A stretch of DNA of 64,000 nucleotides, taken from COE1 sp949066965. GTDB taxonomy: Bacteria > Bacillota > Clostridia > Lachnospirales > Lachnospiraceae. The stretch is from contig CARTDA010000009.1 in NCBI GenBank assembly GCA_949066965.1, positions 45,745 through 109,744 on the forward strand, given 5' to 3'. Below are positions 9,501-17,589 of this stretch, piece after piece; position 1 is the first letter of the stretch, and each line of letters opens with the position of its first letter. Both the position numbers and the translations under genes were made by a program. The notes below the pieces were generated by a model. That model saw only the letters and a program-made list of their open reading frames with translations, ran no database searches and was not told the origin of the DNA.

Positions 9501-12500
9501 TCAAACTTCTGGAACTCTGCTGTCAATGCTGCCCTGGGATTTCCGGAGTACGGCGTCCAGACATCGTCGCTTGTGCCGTCTCTCTGCAACGCATACATAA
9601 TCTCCCTGTCCACGGTTGACTTCGCATCAAATGAAAGCTTATACCATTTGTCCTTTTCGAGCTTAATGCCGCTTTGCTTTAACTGGATGTACCAGTCCTG
9701 ACTGCCGGTATCGGCGATATCTATGGAGAACGCATCCTTCTCATTTAGCGAGTCCACCACATGAGCCGGAACCTTTGCCGCGTCATTTACATAGACCTCA
9801 TATCCCAGCATTCCGGCAGAGAAGTCACCGTTTACGATCAGGGCATCTTCCCTGACTGCCACATTGTCGATATATACCGTGCCCGGTGTTCCAAGCAGGA
9901 AACGAAGCGCGGTTCCTTTTAAGTCCGCAGGCGCATCAAACTCGTACCTGAACGTCTGCTTTTCTGTTGTCAGCGCACTGTCATATGTATTTCCCGCAAG
10001 CTCGGTCCTGATTGTCTTTGCCCTGTCTGCATAGGCATCAAAGCTGAAAGCATACTTCTTTCCTCCACTGACTGCTATGGGGTTCTGGCTCACGACTACC
10101 TGGTCCGGCGCCGTCACTGTATCCGGTACCGTCACCTCCAATTCACGCTTGCCGTTGACAGACACGCTTGTTCCCCTGCCTGTGGCAACGTCCCAATCCC
10201 AGTCCCAGTATGCGAGACGAAGCTTGCCCGGCTCATTGCCCTCGTCAAACGATCCGTTATAGACATAGTTGCCGTCCGGACGCATGCCTTTTTCTTCTTT
10301 CTCCGCGCTGCCTTCCTTTACAAGTCTCACATTGGTAATATGGACTGTCGCCAGGGATCCCTGGTTTCCAAGGTTAAACTCCACCCTGCCGTTCGGGTCG
10401 CTGTCCCCGGTCATGTCAAATATATGCTCATATGTCTTCTTCTCTGTCGTCAGTTCCACTGTCTTATCATCCAGATAGCGGATATATCCCCTGTCAGGAG
10501 CAGAGATGTCGGTAATCATGGTACGCGCCTCGTCTGCCCATGCATCATAACTTAGCTTGTACTTTGCACCGTTTTCCATCGGCAGGTCTGCCTGCACCAG
10601 CTGTACGCCGTAATTTACCGTGCCGGCATTTGTCGATATGATATGCAGCGCATTGTCGGAAATCTCGGCTGTTGCCGCACCGCCCTCCGCAAACAAAAGA
10701 CGCCAGTTGGAATCCTCCTTGGACAAATCCTCAACCTTTGAGAAATCGCCATTGACAATATAGTTTCCGGTCTCATCCGGATCCCTGAGCTGCACGACGC
10801 TCTCCGGCCTGTCAACATCCATGTCATAGTGGTCTTTCTGGTATACCCTGACATAGTCGATGACAAACTGCGCATTTTCCTCAAATACGGCGTCATCATC
10901 CGGATATCCGACCCAGCTGCCGCCGACAGCCAGATTCAGTATCATGTAAAACGGCTGGTCATAAGGCGCAGGATAAGCGACCTTTCCAAATCCCGGTTTC
11001 TGGGTAAACCAGTCATTCACGGTGTAAGTCAGCACATCATCCACATAGAAGCGGAACTCGCCCGGATCCCACTCGCAGGCAAACACATGGAACCCTTCCC
11101 CGAAATTTGCCGCTCCTGCGGGCAATGTATAGCTGCCCTGCTTCTGCGTGTGCGGTTCTCCGAAATGGAGTGTCGAATAGCTTGTGTCGAGCGCGCTTCC
11201 GTGTACTTCCATGATATCAATCTCACCGCACTTTGGCCACTGTCCATAGTAACTTTCGTTCTCGGGCATCATCCAGAATGCAGGCAGGAAGCCTTTTCCG
11301 CTTGGCACCTTTGCCCTTACCTCAAATCTGCCGTACTGGAACGTATGCTTGCTCTGCGTATTGATTCTGCCGGATGTATAATATGGCTTGCCGTCGCGCA
11401 TTTCCTTAAGCGCCTGGATATAGAGCATTCCATCCTTGACGTAGGTATTGTTCGGAGAGTCGCCATACTCCTGTAATTCCGCATTTACCCATCCGGGTTC
11501 ATGATATTCAAAATTCCAGTCATTCAGATTGAGCGTGTCAAACTCATCCGCCCAGACGAGGTCGCCCTTCTCATAGGAACCAGCGCCCCCTGCCGTTGCC
11601 TTTGCCGGAATGGTTCTGGTATTTTCTGCGCCGCAGCGGCTGCATACCTGTTTTTCAAGTCCTGCCGAATGCGCCGTTGCCTTGACTTCCATCATCCATC
11701 TGCCAAACTGATGACCCAGCGGCTGTTCGATGTCCTGTGTCTTTGACTCGCATTTCGGACAGTATTTTGTCGCAAGACCGCTCTTATCACATGTAACTGT
11801 CCTGACATCGCGCTTCTCGTCCACCTTATCCTGCGGCACCGTTCCCCACTCATGCTCACAGTCTGTCACATACACATAGCAGCTTTCGGACACGCCGTTT
11901 GCCGTTATCGTGATTTCCGCCATGCCCGCTTTCTTTCCTGTGATATTGCCCTTATTATCCACTTTGACAATCTTTGTGTTTTTCGACTTGAACTTCGTGG
12001 TCTGGGCTGCGCCGACAACATCGACATCAATTCTGTCCTGTCCGCTTGTCTTCAGCACATAATAATACTTTTCAGGCGTTACCTGTGTCTCTTTTACCCG
12101 GATCCAGCATTTTGCCGCCACGCCGTTTGCCGTAGCGGTAACAAGTGTCTGCCCTTCGCCTACGGCAGTTACCTTGCCGTTTGCCGCCACTTTTGCAACG
12201 TCCTCATTGCTGCTGCTCCACACAGCCTTTTTCTGTGGTCCGTCCACAACAGCCTTTAACGTAACCTGGTTGTTTTTGCCTTTTGTGTACAGCGTATACT
12301 CGCTCTGTTTGAGTGCAATCGTCGGCGTATACTCGTCAACGGTTATGGATACCGTATCCTCGACACCGTTTGCAGCTGCCGTAATGACTGCCGTGCCCGG
12401 TTTCTTTGCCGTAATCTTTCCCTTGCTTACCGAAACGACCTTGGGATTGCTGCTTTTCCACTTGACGGCATTCTTGCGCCCGATGATGTCATAGTCCAGC

Positions 12501-13687
12501 ACATATGTCTTTGCCGTTCCCTTTGTCTTGAGATGTACAATATTTTCCTCTATCAGCGTTCTTGTGTCTTTTACCGCAACCTCGCAGGTATCCACTGCAG
12601 CCGGATTCTCGCCGCTCTTTACCGTAATGGTTGCAGTACCGGCGCTGACTGCCGTCACCAGCCCGTTGCTGTCAACCGTTGCAACCGCTTCGTTGCCGCT
12701 GCTCCATGTCACGGCCATGCCTCTTGCGGCATTTGTCTTAAGCTGCTTCGTCTCTCCCTGATTGGTCCCTGCACCTGTTTTTGTCACATACAGGACTGCG
12801 TGCTCCTCGTTGATGGAAAGCAGTCCTTCTATTACAGTAACCTCGCATTCTGCCTTCACGCCGTTTGCAGTTGCCGTAATCTTTGCAGTTCCGGCGCTTT
12901 TTCCGGTTACTTTGCCGCCCTTTACCACTGCAACCGCAGGGTTGTCACTTTCCCATGCTATCTTCTTGCTTGCACCGATAACCGTCGGCAGAAGCTTTAC
13001 GGAGCTTCCTGTGCCTTTTGTGCTTAGCTGCATCTTCCCTATGTTCAGGGAAAGCCTGTTGTCGAGCACGGTAATATTGCAGACGGATGTCTTTCCGTTT
13101 GCCCTGGCTGTTATCGCTGCCCTGCCCGCTGCCTTGGGGATGACCTTGCCCATGGCATCCACGGTGGCAACGGCTTCATTGCTGCTGCTCCACACAATAT
13201 CCTTGTTTGCTCCCTTTACGGATGCCTTCAGCTGAATCGACGTGCAGTCTTCCGCCTTGCTTCCATAATAGATGGATGCCGCCGTCTTATTCAGTTTAAT
13301 GCTCGGTTCCACCACCGTGACGGTACAGATTTCGCGCGGAAATCCGATTCCTGATGAAATGATGGCTTTTCCTTTACTGAGGGCGGTCACGATTCCCCTT
13401 TCTCCCTCCTGGTCCACCTTCGCGATATTCTCATTCCACGAATTCCATCTCGGTTTTTTGTCATCTGCTGTCAAACCTTCAACCTCAAGTTCCAGCCTGC
13501 TGTCATCCCCAATGTTAATTGTCGCCTTTTTGAGGCTGATGTGAAAACTCCCTGCTGCCGAGACAGCCAGTCCTCCTACAAGAAATGTCAACATCAAAGT
13601 CAGTAATAGTATTTTTATTGAATGATGTACTTTCTTTTTCACTTGCATCTTCCTTTCTTGATAATTTGCATTGCCATAAACCGCCAT
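6515..13687 (-). CDS. Giant secreted GH16 beta-1,3-glucanase: seven Ig-like repeats, GH16, eight CBM4/9-type modules, acidic tail
   Basis: 2390 residues. ATG 13687 is chosen because GGGAG lies 8 bases upstream; the ATG at 13648 has a poorly spaced site. After a signal peptide (to about 46) come seven Big_2-type Ig repeats (about 48-610; 'WSSSNEAVATV', 'GKVTA...GTATITA'), a Cys-rich stretch with CPKC and CSRC (about 613-696), a laminarinase-type GH16 domain (about 716-950; CGEIDIMEVHGS near 820), then eight modules starting with NGDF or NGSF near residues 970, 1145, 1283, 1455, 1615, 1795, 1984 and 2155. The end (about 2302-2390) is a Thr/Glu-rich repeat. No sortase motif, S-layer homology domain or membrane anchor is seen, so how it stays at the surface is unclear; the Ig repeats or the tail may matter. 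It follows the chemoreceptor gene by 48 bases in one apparent operon. Confidence 0.92.
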   Translation of the reverse strand: MAVYGNANYQERKMQVKKKVHHSIKILLLTLMLTFLVGGLAVSAAGSFHISLKKATINIGDDSRLELEVEGLTADDKKPRWNSWNENIAKVDQEGERGIVTALSKGKAIISSGIGFPREICTVTVVEPSIKLNKTAASIYYGSKAEDCTSIQLKASVKGANKDIVWSSSNEAVATVDAMGKVIPKAAGRAAITARANGKTSVCNITVLDNRLSLNIGKMQLSTKGTGSSVKLLPTVIGASKKIAWESDNPAVAVVKGGKVTGKSAGTAKITATANGVKAECEVTVIEGLLSINEEHAVLYVTKTGAGTNQGETKQLKTNAARGMAVTWSSGNEAVATVDSNGLVTAVSAGTATITVKSGENPAAVDTCEVAVKDTRTLIEENIVHLKTKGTAKTYVLDYDIIGRKNAVKWKSSNPKVVSVSKGKITAKKPGTAVITAAANGVEDTVSITVDEYTPTIALKQSEYTLYTKGKNNQVTLKAVVDGPQKKAVWSSSNEDVAKVAANGKVTAVGEGQTLVTATANGVAAKCWIRVKETQVTPEKYYYVLKTSGQDRIDVDVVGAAQTTKFKSKNTKIVKVDNKGNITGKKAGMAEITITANGVSESCYVYVTDCEHEWGTVPQDKVDEKRDVRTVTCDKSGLATKYCPKCESKTQDIEQPLGHQFGRWMMEVKATAHSAGLEKQVCSRCGAENTRTIPAKATAGGAGSYEKGDLVWADEFDTLNLNDWNFEYHEPGWVNAELQEYGDSPNNTYVKDGMLYIQALKEMRDGKPYYTSGRINTQSKHTFQYGRFEVRAKVPSGKGFLPAFWMMPENESYYGQWPKCGEIDIMEVHGSALDTSYSTLHFGEPHTQKQGSYTLPAGAANFGEGFHVFACEWDPGEFRFYVDDVLTYTVNDWFTQKPGFGKVAYPAPYDQPFYMILNLAVGGSWVGYPDDDAVFEENAQFVIDYVRVYQKDHYDMDVDRPESVVQLRDPDETGNYIVNGDFSKVEDLSKEDSNWRLLFAEGGAATAEISDNALHIISTNAGTVNYGVQLVQADLPMENGAKYKLSYDAWADEARTMITDISAPDRGYIRYLDDKTVELTTEKKTYEHIFDMTGDSDPNGRVEFNLGNQGSLATVHITNVRLVKEGSAEKEEKGMRPDGNYVYNGSFDEGNEPGKLRLAYWDWDWDVATGRGTSVSVNGKRELEVTVPDTVTAPDQVVVSQNPIAVSGGKKYAFSFDAYADRAKTIRTELAGNTYDSALTTEKQTFRYEFDAPADLKGTALRFLLGTPGTVYIDNVAVREDALIVNGDFSAGMLGYEVYVNDAAKVPAHVVDSLNEKDAFSIDIADTGSQDWYIQLKQSGIKLEKDKWYKLSFDAKSTVDREIMYALQRDGTSDDVWTPYSGNPRAALTAEFQKFEKVFHMDYDTDPKTVLSISMGAVGGKQISDKHTIVIDNINLEETEAQEEPPETPVEPGRNLIANGDFEAGSEHWEDAVTSPGAAEVSFADGKAVYTITNVGEEDWHIQLKHKELLKLEKGATYQVKMKLKSTEPRIVKYAFLNPAYDWYGGEDVALTADEEKAVDFTLEVGDKPTHKEITFVISMGQIYEDNDKAQPIDTPVSTIEIDDISVVKVGGETDLVENGDFAAGREPWIDTVNTDAGAEAETSFTGSKARYEIFNAGTAEGDIQLGQAGIIMEKGAKYKVNFEIASSIDRNVTVVLLNASGEECGRETISLTKDMKKAVSRMMTLGEKYTDGAVTFRILLGNTEGADLGEHAVEITNVSIVKGNDDAVADEETETACTVKPPVKGENPAEPLIRNGSFADGENEWSNYYQDTNEGADVTRKIQEDDAGKWLRYEITNAGNELWNVVLKQENLDMEKGAKYKVSFNIVSSIDRSVKAEFQDSTYQPRAATELIELHANKLKKVSRIVTVEGDFTGSLAFQLSMGKFAETNTPHAIEITNINVIKVEEGTAADPEEETPKEIEGFDGKTEIPDNSDPDPAPAGDSLIQNGDFAAGEEHWTPEIISPAEATPSFEGKKATFDITNVGSADWNIKLRYSDLLKLEKGAKYQVQMKVTSTAARTVKYSFMNESYAYYGGEDLSLEANEAKTVSYEFTVDKDTSEKITFAISMGKIENEDTPPAVIEIEDISVVKISGSTETPEKPDPDPAPAGDNLIQNGDFAEGETHWTKEVGSDAAAEANFENGKAVFTITNVGQNDWDIKLRYTESLTLEKGAKYQITMKIKSSAARTIKYSFMPPSNTPWYGGEDIELTADEVREVNYNLTVSADTSNEIIFAISMGKIADKETPVSTIEISDISVVKVSGAESGDEEQKTAAQESEETETTETEEVGETETTETEEVEETQTTETEEPEETKTTETEESEETESTESRETEEPETAETEESEETESKDF
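6530..6755 (-). repeat. Thr/Glu-rich coding repeat, C-terminal tail of the giant GH16
   Basis: The DNA repeats short units based on 'tcctcagtttc(t/a)gtcgtttctgt' and the protein repeats TETEE/EETETTETEE. It is in frame and coding. It resembles a disordered wall-spanning or spacer segment. Being repetitive it is prone to length variation between strains. Confidence 0.8.
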
Positions 13688-13695
13688 TAAAACAA

Positions 13696-13700
13696 CTCCC
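13696..13700 (-). promoter_or_regulatory. Ribosome binding site fixing the start of the giant GH16
   Basis: GGGAG on the minus strand, 8 bases before the ATG at 13687. The downstream ATG at 13648 has AGGA only two bases away, so the upstream start is preferred. Confidence 0.7.
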
Positions 13701-13735
13701 TGCCACTTTCACCCCCCATCATACAGTGCAGAAAA

Positions 13736-16234
13736 TTATACCTTGAAGGTCTGAATCTGCATCTTCAGTTCTTCCGCCGAGGTTGTCAGTTCCTCGGACT
13801 CCCTCGCCACCGTCTCGCTGTTTGCCATGAGTCCGTCAGCCTGCTCCACCAGCGTGTCCGAGGAGCGCAGGATTTCCTCTGAGCTTGCCGCCTGCTCCTC
13901 CGAGATGGCGGCTACATTCCGTGCCACATCCTCCACCTTGTCAACTTTCTGCATCATATTCTGAACCAGTCCGCCGACCGCCATGATGTTCTCAAAAATC
14001 GTGTCAAACGTCACGACCGCATTCCCAATCAGGCTGCTGCTGTCACTGATGTTTTCGACACTGCTGTTTGCCTGCGCGATGACATCACCGATTAACGTCT
14101 GTATCTCCAATACCAGCTTATCAATATTCTGTACGGACTCCATGCTCGTCTGCGCAAGCTTCGCAATCTCGGACGCGACCACTGCAAAGCCCCTTCCGGC
14201 TTCACCGGCGCGTGCCGCCTCAATCGACGCGTTCAGCGACAACAGGTTCGTCTCATCCGCAATTTCGCCGATAACCCTGGTAATATCGGTTATCTCGCCC
14301 GACACATTCCCCACTTCATCAATCGCATGCTGCAGCTTCCGCACGGAACCGTCAATGCTCTGCATCGCCGTACCAACATCCTGCATAACCGCCTTTCCTT
14401 TTCTGGAAATGTCAACCGTCTTTGTCATCCTGTCGCTCATGTCGTTTCCGTCGTCCTTTGTCTCGGCAACAAATTCCGCAAGCGACGTTGCGCTCTTTGC
14501 AATCTCGTTGACGGAGAGAGACAACTGCTCGACTGTCGCATTCAGATCCTTCATGGACTGGTTCTGCTTTTTCGAGGCGTCAAACATATGATTCGACACA
14601 TCCTTGCTTCCATCCGCCTGGTCATGCAGCTTGTGCGACACATTGTCTATGGAAAGAATCATGGTGCGCATCGTGGCGATAAATTTCTCCACGCAGCGAC
14701 TCATCACGCCAATCTCGTCTTTGTTCCTTGAAGCCTTGTACACCGCAAAATTTCCGTCGGTCATATTCTTGATGACCTCCGTCAGCTTCTTCACCGGATT
14801 AATTACGATGTGGACAATCCTTTCAATTAATACGGTCAGCGCCAGTATGGACAAAATGCTGAATATAATCATGACATTTCTGATATTGTTGAGGTCCTGG
14901 TATATTGTTTTTGACGGAACATAGGAGACAAGCACCCAGTCCGTGCCGGCTATCTCCTGAAACACGGTCATGTTTCCGTCCATCTCCACCAAGTCCATGT
15001 CACACGCTGAGATTTTTTCTTCGAGATTCCCCATGAAGCTGCTGCCGAGCGTCCCCAGTCTTTTGGAAATCGCACTCGTGTCGCGCGATGCCAGTACCGT
15101 GCAGTCATTGGCATTGACAAGCAGCGATTCCGCCTTGTCCATTTTCACAAAGCTGTTGACATAGACACTGACTTTGTCAAGCGGCAAATCCATGGAAATG
15201 ACACGGATGTCATCTGATGCCGTGCGCAGCATACCACATACACTGATGACCGGATTCCCCTCCTCATTGGTATATGCATCCGTATATCCCACGTTCACCC
15301 TTGTCAGCCCATCCCGGAACCATTCGGTCTGTGTTACATCAGTACCTGGCGAATCCCCGTTTGCTCCCGCAGCGGGCGGCTGGGCGGTCATTTTGACTGA
15401 CACGTTGCTGATTTTAACGCTTGCCGTGGAGCCTGCCGCCCCCAGGTTAAATTCCATGCGCCCATTTGCATCATCATAATCCGTCATGGTAAAATCATAG
15501 CTGTATGTCTGTTTTTCCGTTGTCAAGTCTACAATCGTATCTGGAAGATAGCGCTGGTAATCCCTGTCCGGCGCCGTGACGCTTACTTTCATCGTCCTTG
15601 CCTCGTCCGCATAAGCGTCAAAGCGAACCTGGTATACAGCATCCTTTTTCAGCGGTACATTCGGCTGTACATACTGCACGCTGTAGTCCACCGTCCCCTC
15701 ATTTACCGTGTCAATGACGGTCTCACCATCCTGAATCTGCGCCTGCGCATCGCCTTCGAGCGCCGTAAAAAACATCCAGTCCTTGTCATCCGTCAGACTC
15801 TCGGCAACCGCAAAATCGCCGTTGTTGAGATAATTCCCATCAGCCCCTGCATCACGCAGTTCAACAGACTTAAACGATTTCGCCCTGAAAACTTTCCCAT
15901 CCATGCCGGCTATGTAAAATCCATTGGTGTAATTGCTGTCAAAATTGTAATAAGAATCCAAAAAGTCCTGTACCTGCTTCTCGTCGAAATCCATCTGCTC
16001 AACCGCCTGCTTGGCGACACTGATGGATACAAGGTTCTGGTTCAGCCATGCCTCGATTGCGGCAGCCTGGCTCTCCACGGAAGTCTGCAAAAGATTGTGG
16101 GCATCCGCCTTGATGACTTTTTTGGACACATAATAGGATAACCCTGTCAGAACCAGCATAATGATGATAATAACCGGCAGGATAATTCCGAGCAGCCTGA
16201 CCTTTATGGAAATGACTTTGTCATCTTTTGTCAT
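13736..16234 (-). CDS. Methyl-accepting chemotaxis protein with a beta-glucanase-type CBM inserted in its extracellular sensor
   Basis: 832 residues. Transmembrane segment 1 is at about 13-35 and segment 2 at about 448-475, framing a large extracellular region. It begins like a dCache sensor (FYIAGMDGKVFRAKSF), is interrupted at about 131-285 by a CBM4/9-type module (NGDF start), and resumes with WFRDGL, ISVCGMLRTASDD and DLPLDKVSVYV. The inserted module matches those in the two GH16 enzymes encoded next: YADEARTM, VTAPD, LTTEKQ and NGRMEFNLG recur, with about 48 of 75 positions identical to the first module of the 4008-6467 protein by eye. A HAMP domain (about 476-530) and the signalling hairpin (tip EIADETNLLSLNASIEAARAGEAGRGF) follow. 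Start: ATG after GGAGGG. Inferred role: taxis towards beta-glucan by direct binding, or binding via the lipoprotein encoded 20 bases upstream. Confidence 0.9.
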   Translation of the reverse strand: MTKDDKVISIKVRLLGIILPVIIIIMLVLTGLSYYVSKKVIKADAHNLLQTSVESQAAAIEAWLNQNLVSISVAKQAVEQMDFDEKQVQDFLDSYYNFDSNYTNGFYIAGMDGKVFRAKSFKSVELRDAGADGNYLNNGDFAVAESLTDDKDWMFFTALEGDAQAQIQDGETVIDTVNEGTVDYSVQYVQPNVPLKKDAVYQVRFDAYADEARTMKVSVTAPDRDYQRYLPDTIVDLTTEKQTYSYDFTMTDYDDANGRMEFNLGAAGSTASVKISNVSVKMTAQPPAAGANGDSPGTDVTQTEWFRDGLTRVNVGYTDAYTNEEGNPVISVCGMLRTASDDIRVISMDLPLDKVSVYVNSFVKMDKAESLLVNANDCTVLASRDTSAISKRLGTLGSSFMGNLEEKISACDMDLVEMDGNMTVFQEIAGTDWVLVSYVPSKTIYQDLNNIRNVMIIFSILSILALTVLIERIVHIVINPVKKLTEVIKNMTDGNFAVYKASRNKDEIGVMSRCVEKFIATMRTMILSIDNVSHKLHDQADGSKDVSNHMFDASKKQNQSMKDLNATVEQLSLSVNEIAKSATSLAEFVAETKDDGNDMSDRMTKTVDISRKGKAVMQDVGTAMQSIDGSVRKLQHAIDEVGNVSGEITDITRVIGEIADETNLLSLNASIEAARAGEAGRGFAVVASEIAKLAQTSMESVQNIDKLVLEIQTLIGDVIAQANSSVENISDSSSLIGNAVVTFDTIFENIMAVGGLVQNMMQKVDKVEDVARNVAAISEEQAASSEEILRSSDTLVEQADGLMANSETVARESEELTTSAEELKMQIQTFKV

Positions 16235-16253
16235 TTCAATCCCTCCAATTAAA

Positions 16254-17222
16254 CTATTTGTACTGTGCTACATTGCTGCTGTCTACCTTTTCAAACGGCA
16301 CCAGAATATATTTGCCATCCTCCGACGCACCCTCAAGACCGGCTATCGACTGTCCGCCGGCAAGTCTCTTTGCAGCCTCGACTGCAAAAGAAATCTGGCT
16401 GTCTGTCGGCTGGAATACCGTGAAATCCATGCGCCCCTCGGCAATCGCCTGACAGCCACCCACAGAAGCATCCACGCCGAGAAACAGCACAGAATCCGTG
16501 CTGACTCCTGCCTGTTCAAATGCGGCACGGGCACCAAGCGCCATATCGTCATTGTTTGACGCCACACAGTCGACCGGCTGTCCTGTCTTCAGAAACATCG
16601 CCATCAGCTCCTGTGCCTTTTCCGTGTTCCATCCGGCATTGTCCTCAAAGACATAGTTAATCTTCTTTCCGCTTGCCTTGAGCGTCTGCTTTAACCCTTT
16701 CGTCCTTCCGACCGCGCCCGACGCGTCCTTCGGACCCTTGAGGATTGCGACATTGATTTCATCCTTCTGTCCAAATCGTTCCAGAATGTACTCTGCCTGG
16801 TACTGCCCGGCCATAAACTCGTCCGATGCCACATAGACATACTTATCCTTCTCCAATGCACTGTCTGCCGGCGCATTGTTGATAAAGACCATCGGCGTGT
16901 CGCCTGCCGCAGCCTTAATCTCCGTCACGGTATCCGGCGAAACCAGCCCGCACAGCAGCACATCGTACCCGCCGGCAGCGGCTTCCTTTATCTGGGCATC
17001 CTGTGTCTCCACAGAGTTTTCCGCATACCCGACTGCAAAGGACGCACCCTGTGCGGATGCCTGTTCTTCCAGGCGGCTTGCCCACCCTTCATAATAGTCG
17101 CCGCTCTCAATTGCCGTATAATATATTTTTGTACTGCCCGCCGTATCGCTGCTGCCGCATCCGTTTCCAAACAGGACAAGCATTGCCGCTGCCAGAAATA
17201 CTGCTCCATTCCTCCGCTTCAT
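16254..17222 (-). CDS. Orphan sugar-binding lipoprotein (RbsB/MglB-like, Peripla_BP_4 type)
   Basis: 322 residues from ATG 17222, which has GGGGG six bases upstream; the ATG at 17228 has no room for a binding site. A hydrophobic N-terminus ends in GNGC, an imperfect lipobox, followed by GSSDTAGS. The rest shows a periplasmic-binding-protein fold of the ribose/galactose type: VFINNAPADSA, YVASDEFMAGQYQAEYI, VAILKGPKDASGAVGRTKG, VASNNDDMALGARAAFEQAG and FLGVDASVGG, the usual two-lobe signature. No RbsA/RbsC-like ATPase or permease is beside it. The gene lies 20 bases upstream of the chemoreceptor gene in the same direction, so it may deliver a sugar signal to that receptor, as ribose- and galactose-binding proteins do for Trg in enteric bacteria. 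The ligand is unknown. Confidence 0.82.
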   Translation of the reverse strand: MKRRNGAVFLAAAMLVLFGNGCGSSDTAGSTKIYYTAIESGDYYEGWASRLEEQASAQGASFAVGYAENSVETQDAQIKEAAAGGYDVLLCGLVSPDTVTEIKAAAGDTPMVFINNAPADSALEKDKYVYVASDEFMAGQYQAEYILERFGQKDEINVAILKGPKDASGAVGRTKGLKQTLKASGKKINYVFEDNAGWNTEKAQELMAMFLKTGQPVDCVASNNDDMALGARAAFEQAGVSTDSVLFLGVDASVGGCQAIAEGRMDFTVFQPTDSQISFAVEAAKRLAGGQSIAGLEGASEDGKYILVPFEKVDSSNVAQYK

Positions 17223-17285
17223 AATCATCCCCCATTCCTGCCAAATCCATTTACCCCAGGCACCAGTCTGCCGTGTATCATTTTG

Positions 17286-17317
17286 AAAAAAGCCCCAACA
17301 GCCGAAACTATTGGGGC
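17286..17317 (-). terminator. Intrinsic terminator of the beta-glucan ABC importer operon
   Basis: Stem GCCCCAA/TTGGGGC (arms 17292-17298 and 17311-17317) followed on the minus strand by six T. It lies just after the stop of the HPr-like gene, so the downstream binding protein and chemoreceptor probably have their own promoter or rely on read-through. Confidence 0.82.
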
Positions 17318-17325
17318 GTTCATCC

Positions 17326-17559
17326 TCATACCTGTATTTTATATTTATCGAGAACCGTCAAATCATCACCGTATTCGCCGCGTATGACAAGTTCCAGTGG
17401 TTTTGATAAATTCAGGCTGTATATTCCCAATATCGATTTGGCATCTATCACATACTTGCCTGATATCAAATCATACTCGTTTTCAAGTGGCATTACTTCT
17501 CTTACAAATTCCCTGACTTCATCTGTCGACCGCAATGCAATTGTCATTTTTCTTATCAA
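17326..17559 (-). CDS. HPr-like protein lacking the catalytic histidine
   Basis: 77 residues. The segment GKYVIDAKSILGIYSLNLSK matches the HPr region around regulatory Ser46 (family pattern GKxVNxKSIMGVMSLGxxxG), so a Ser46 equivalent is present. The N-terminal part that should hold GIHARPA with His15 and Arg17 reads STDEVREFVREV instead, so it cannot accept phosphate from enzyme I in the normal way. The start is TTG with GGAG 9 bases upstream; the next ATG, four codons in, lacks a spaced site. It is the last gene of the ABC sugar importer operon, 30 bases after the permease. By analogy with Crh, a Ser-only HPr relative of Bacillus, a regulatory role is possible, but function is inferred only. 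Confidence 0.75.
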   Translation of the reverse strand: MIRKMTIALRSTDEVREFVREVMPLENEYDLISGKYVIDAKSILGIYSLNLSKPLELVIRGEYGDDLTVLDKYKIQV

Positions 17560-17568
17560 AAATAATCA

Positions 17569-17572
17569 CTCC
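17569..17572 (-). promoter_or_regulatory. Ribosome binding site supporting TTG start of the HPr-like gene
   Basis: GGAG within GTGGAGTG on the minus strand, 9 bases before TTG at 17559 and 21 bases before the first ATG. The spacing favours TTG. Confidence 0.6.
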
Positions 17573-17589
17573 ACTCTCAACAATATTTC

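Noticed and set aside
14862..14884. Sequence ATAATCATGACATTTCTGATATT resembling the shared regulatory element
   Set aside because: It lies in the middle of the chemoreceptor coding region (second membrane segment), matches only part of the element and has no promoter nearby.
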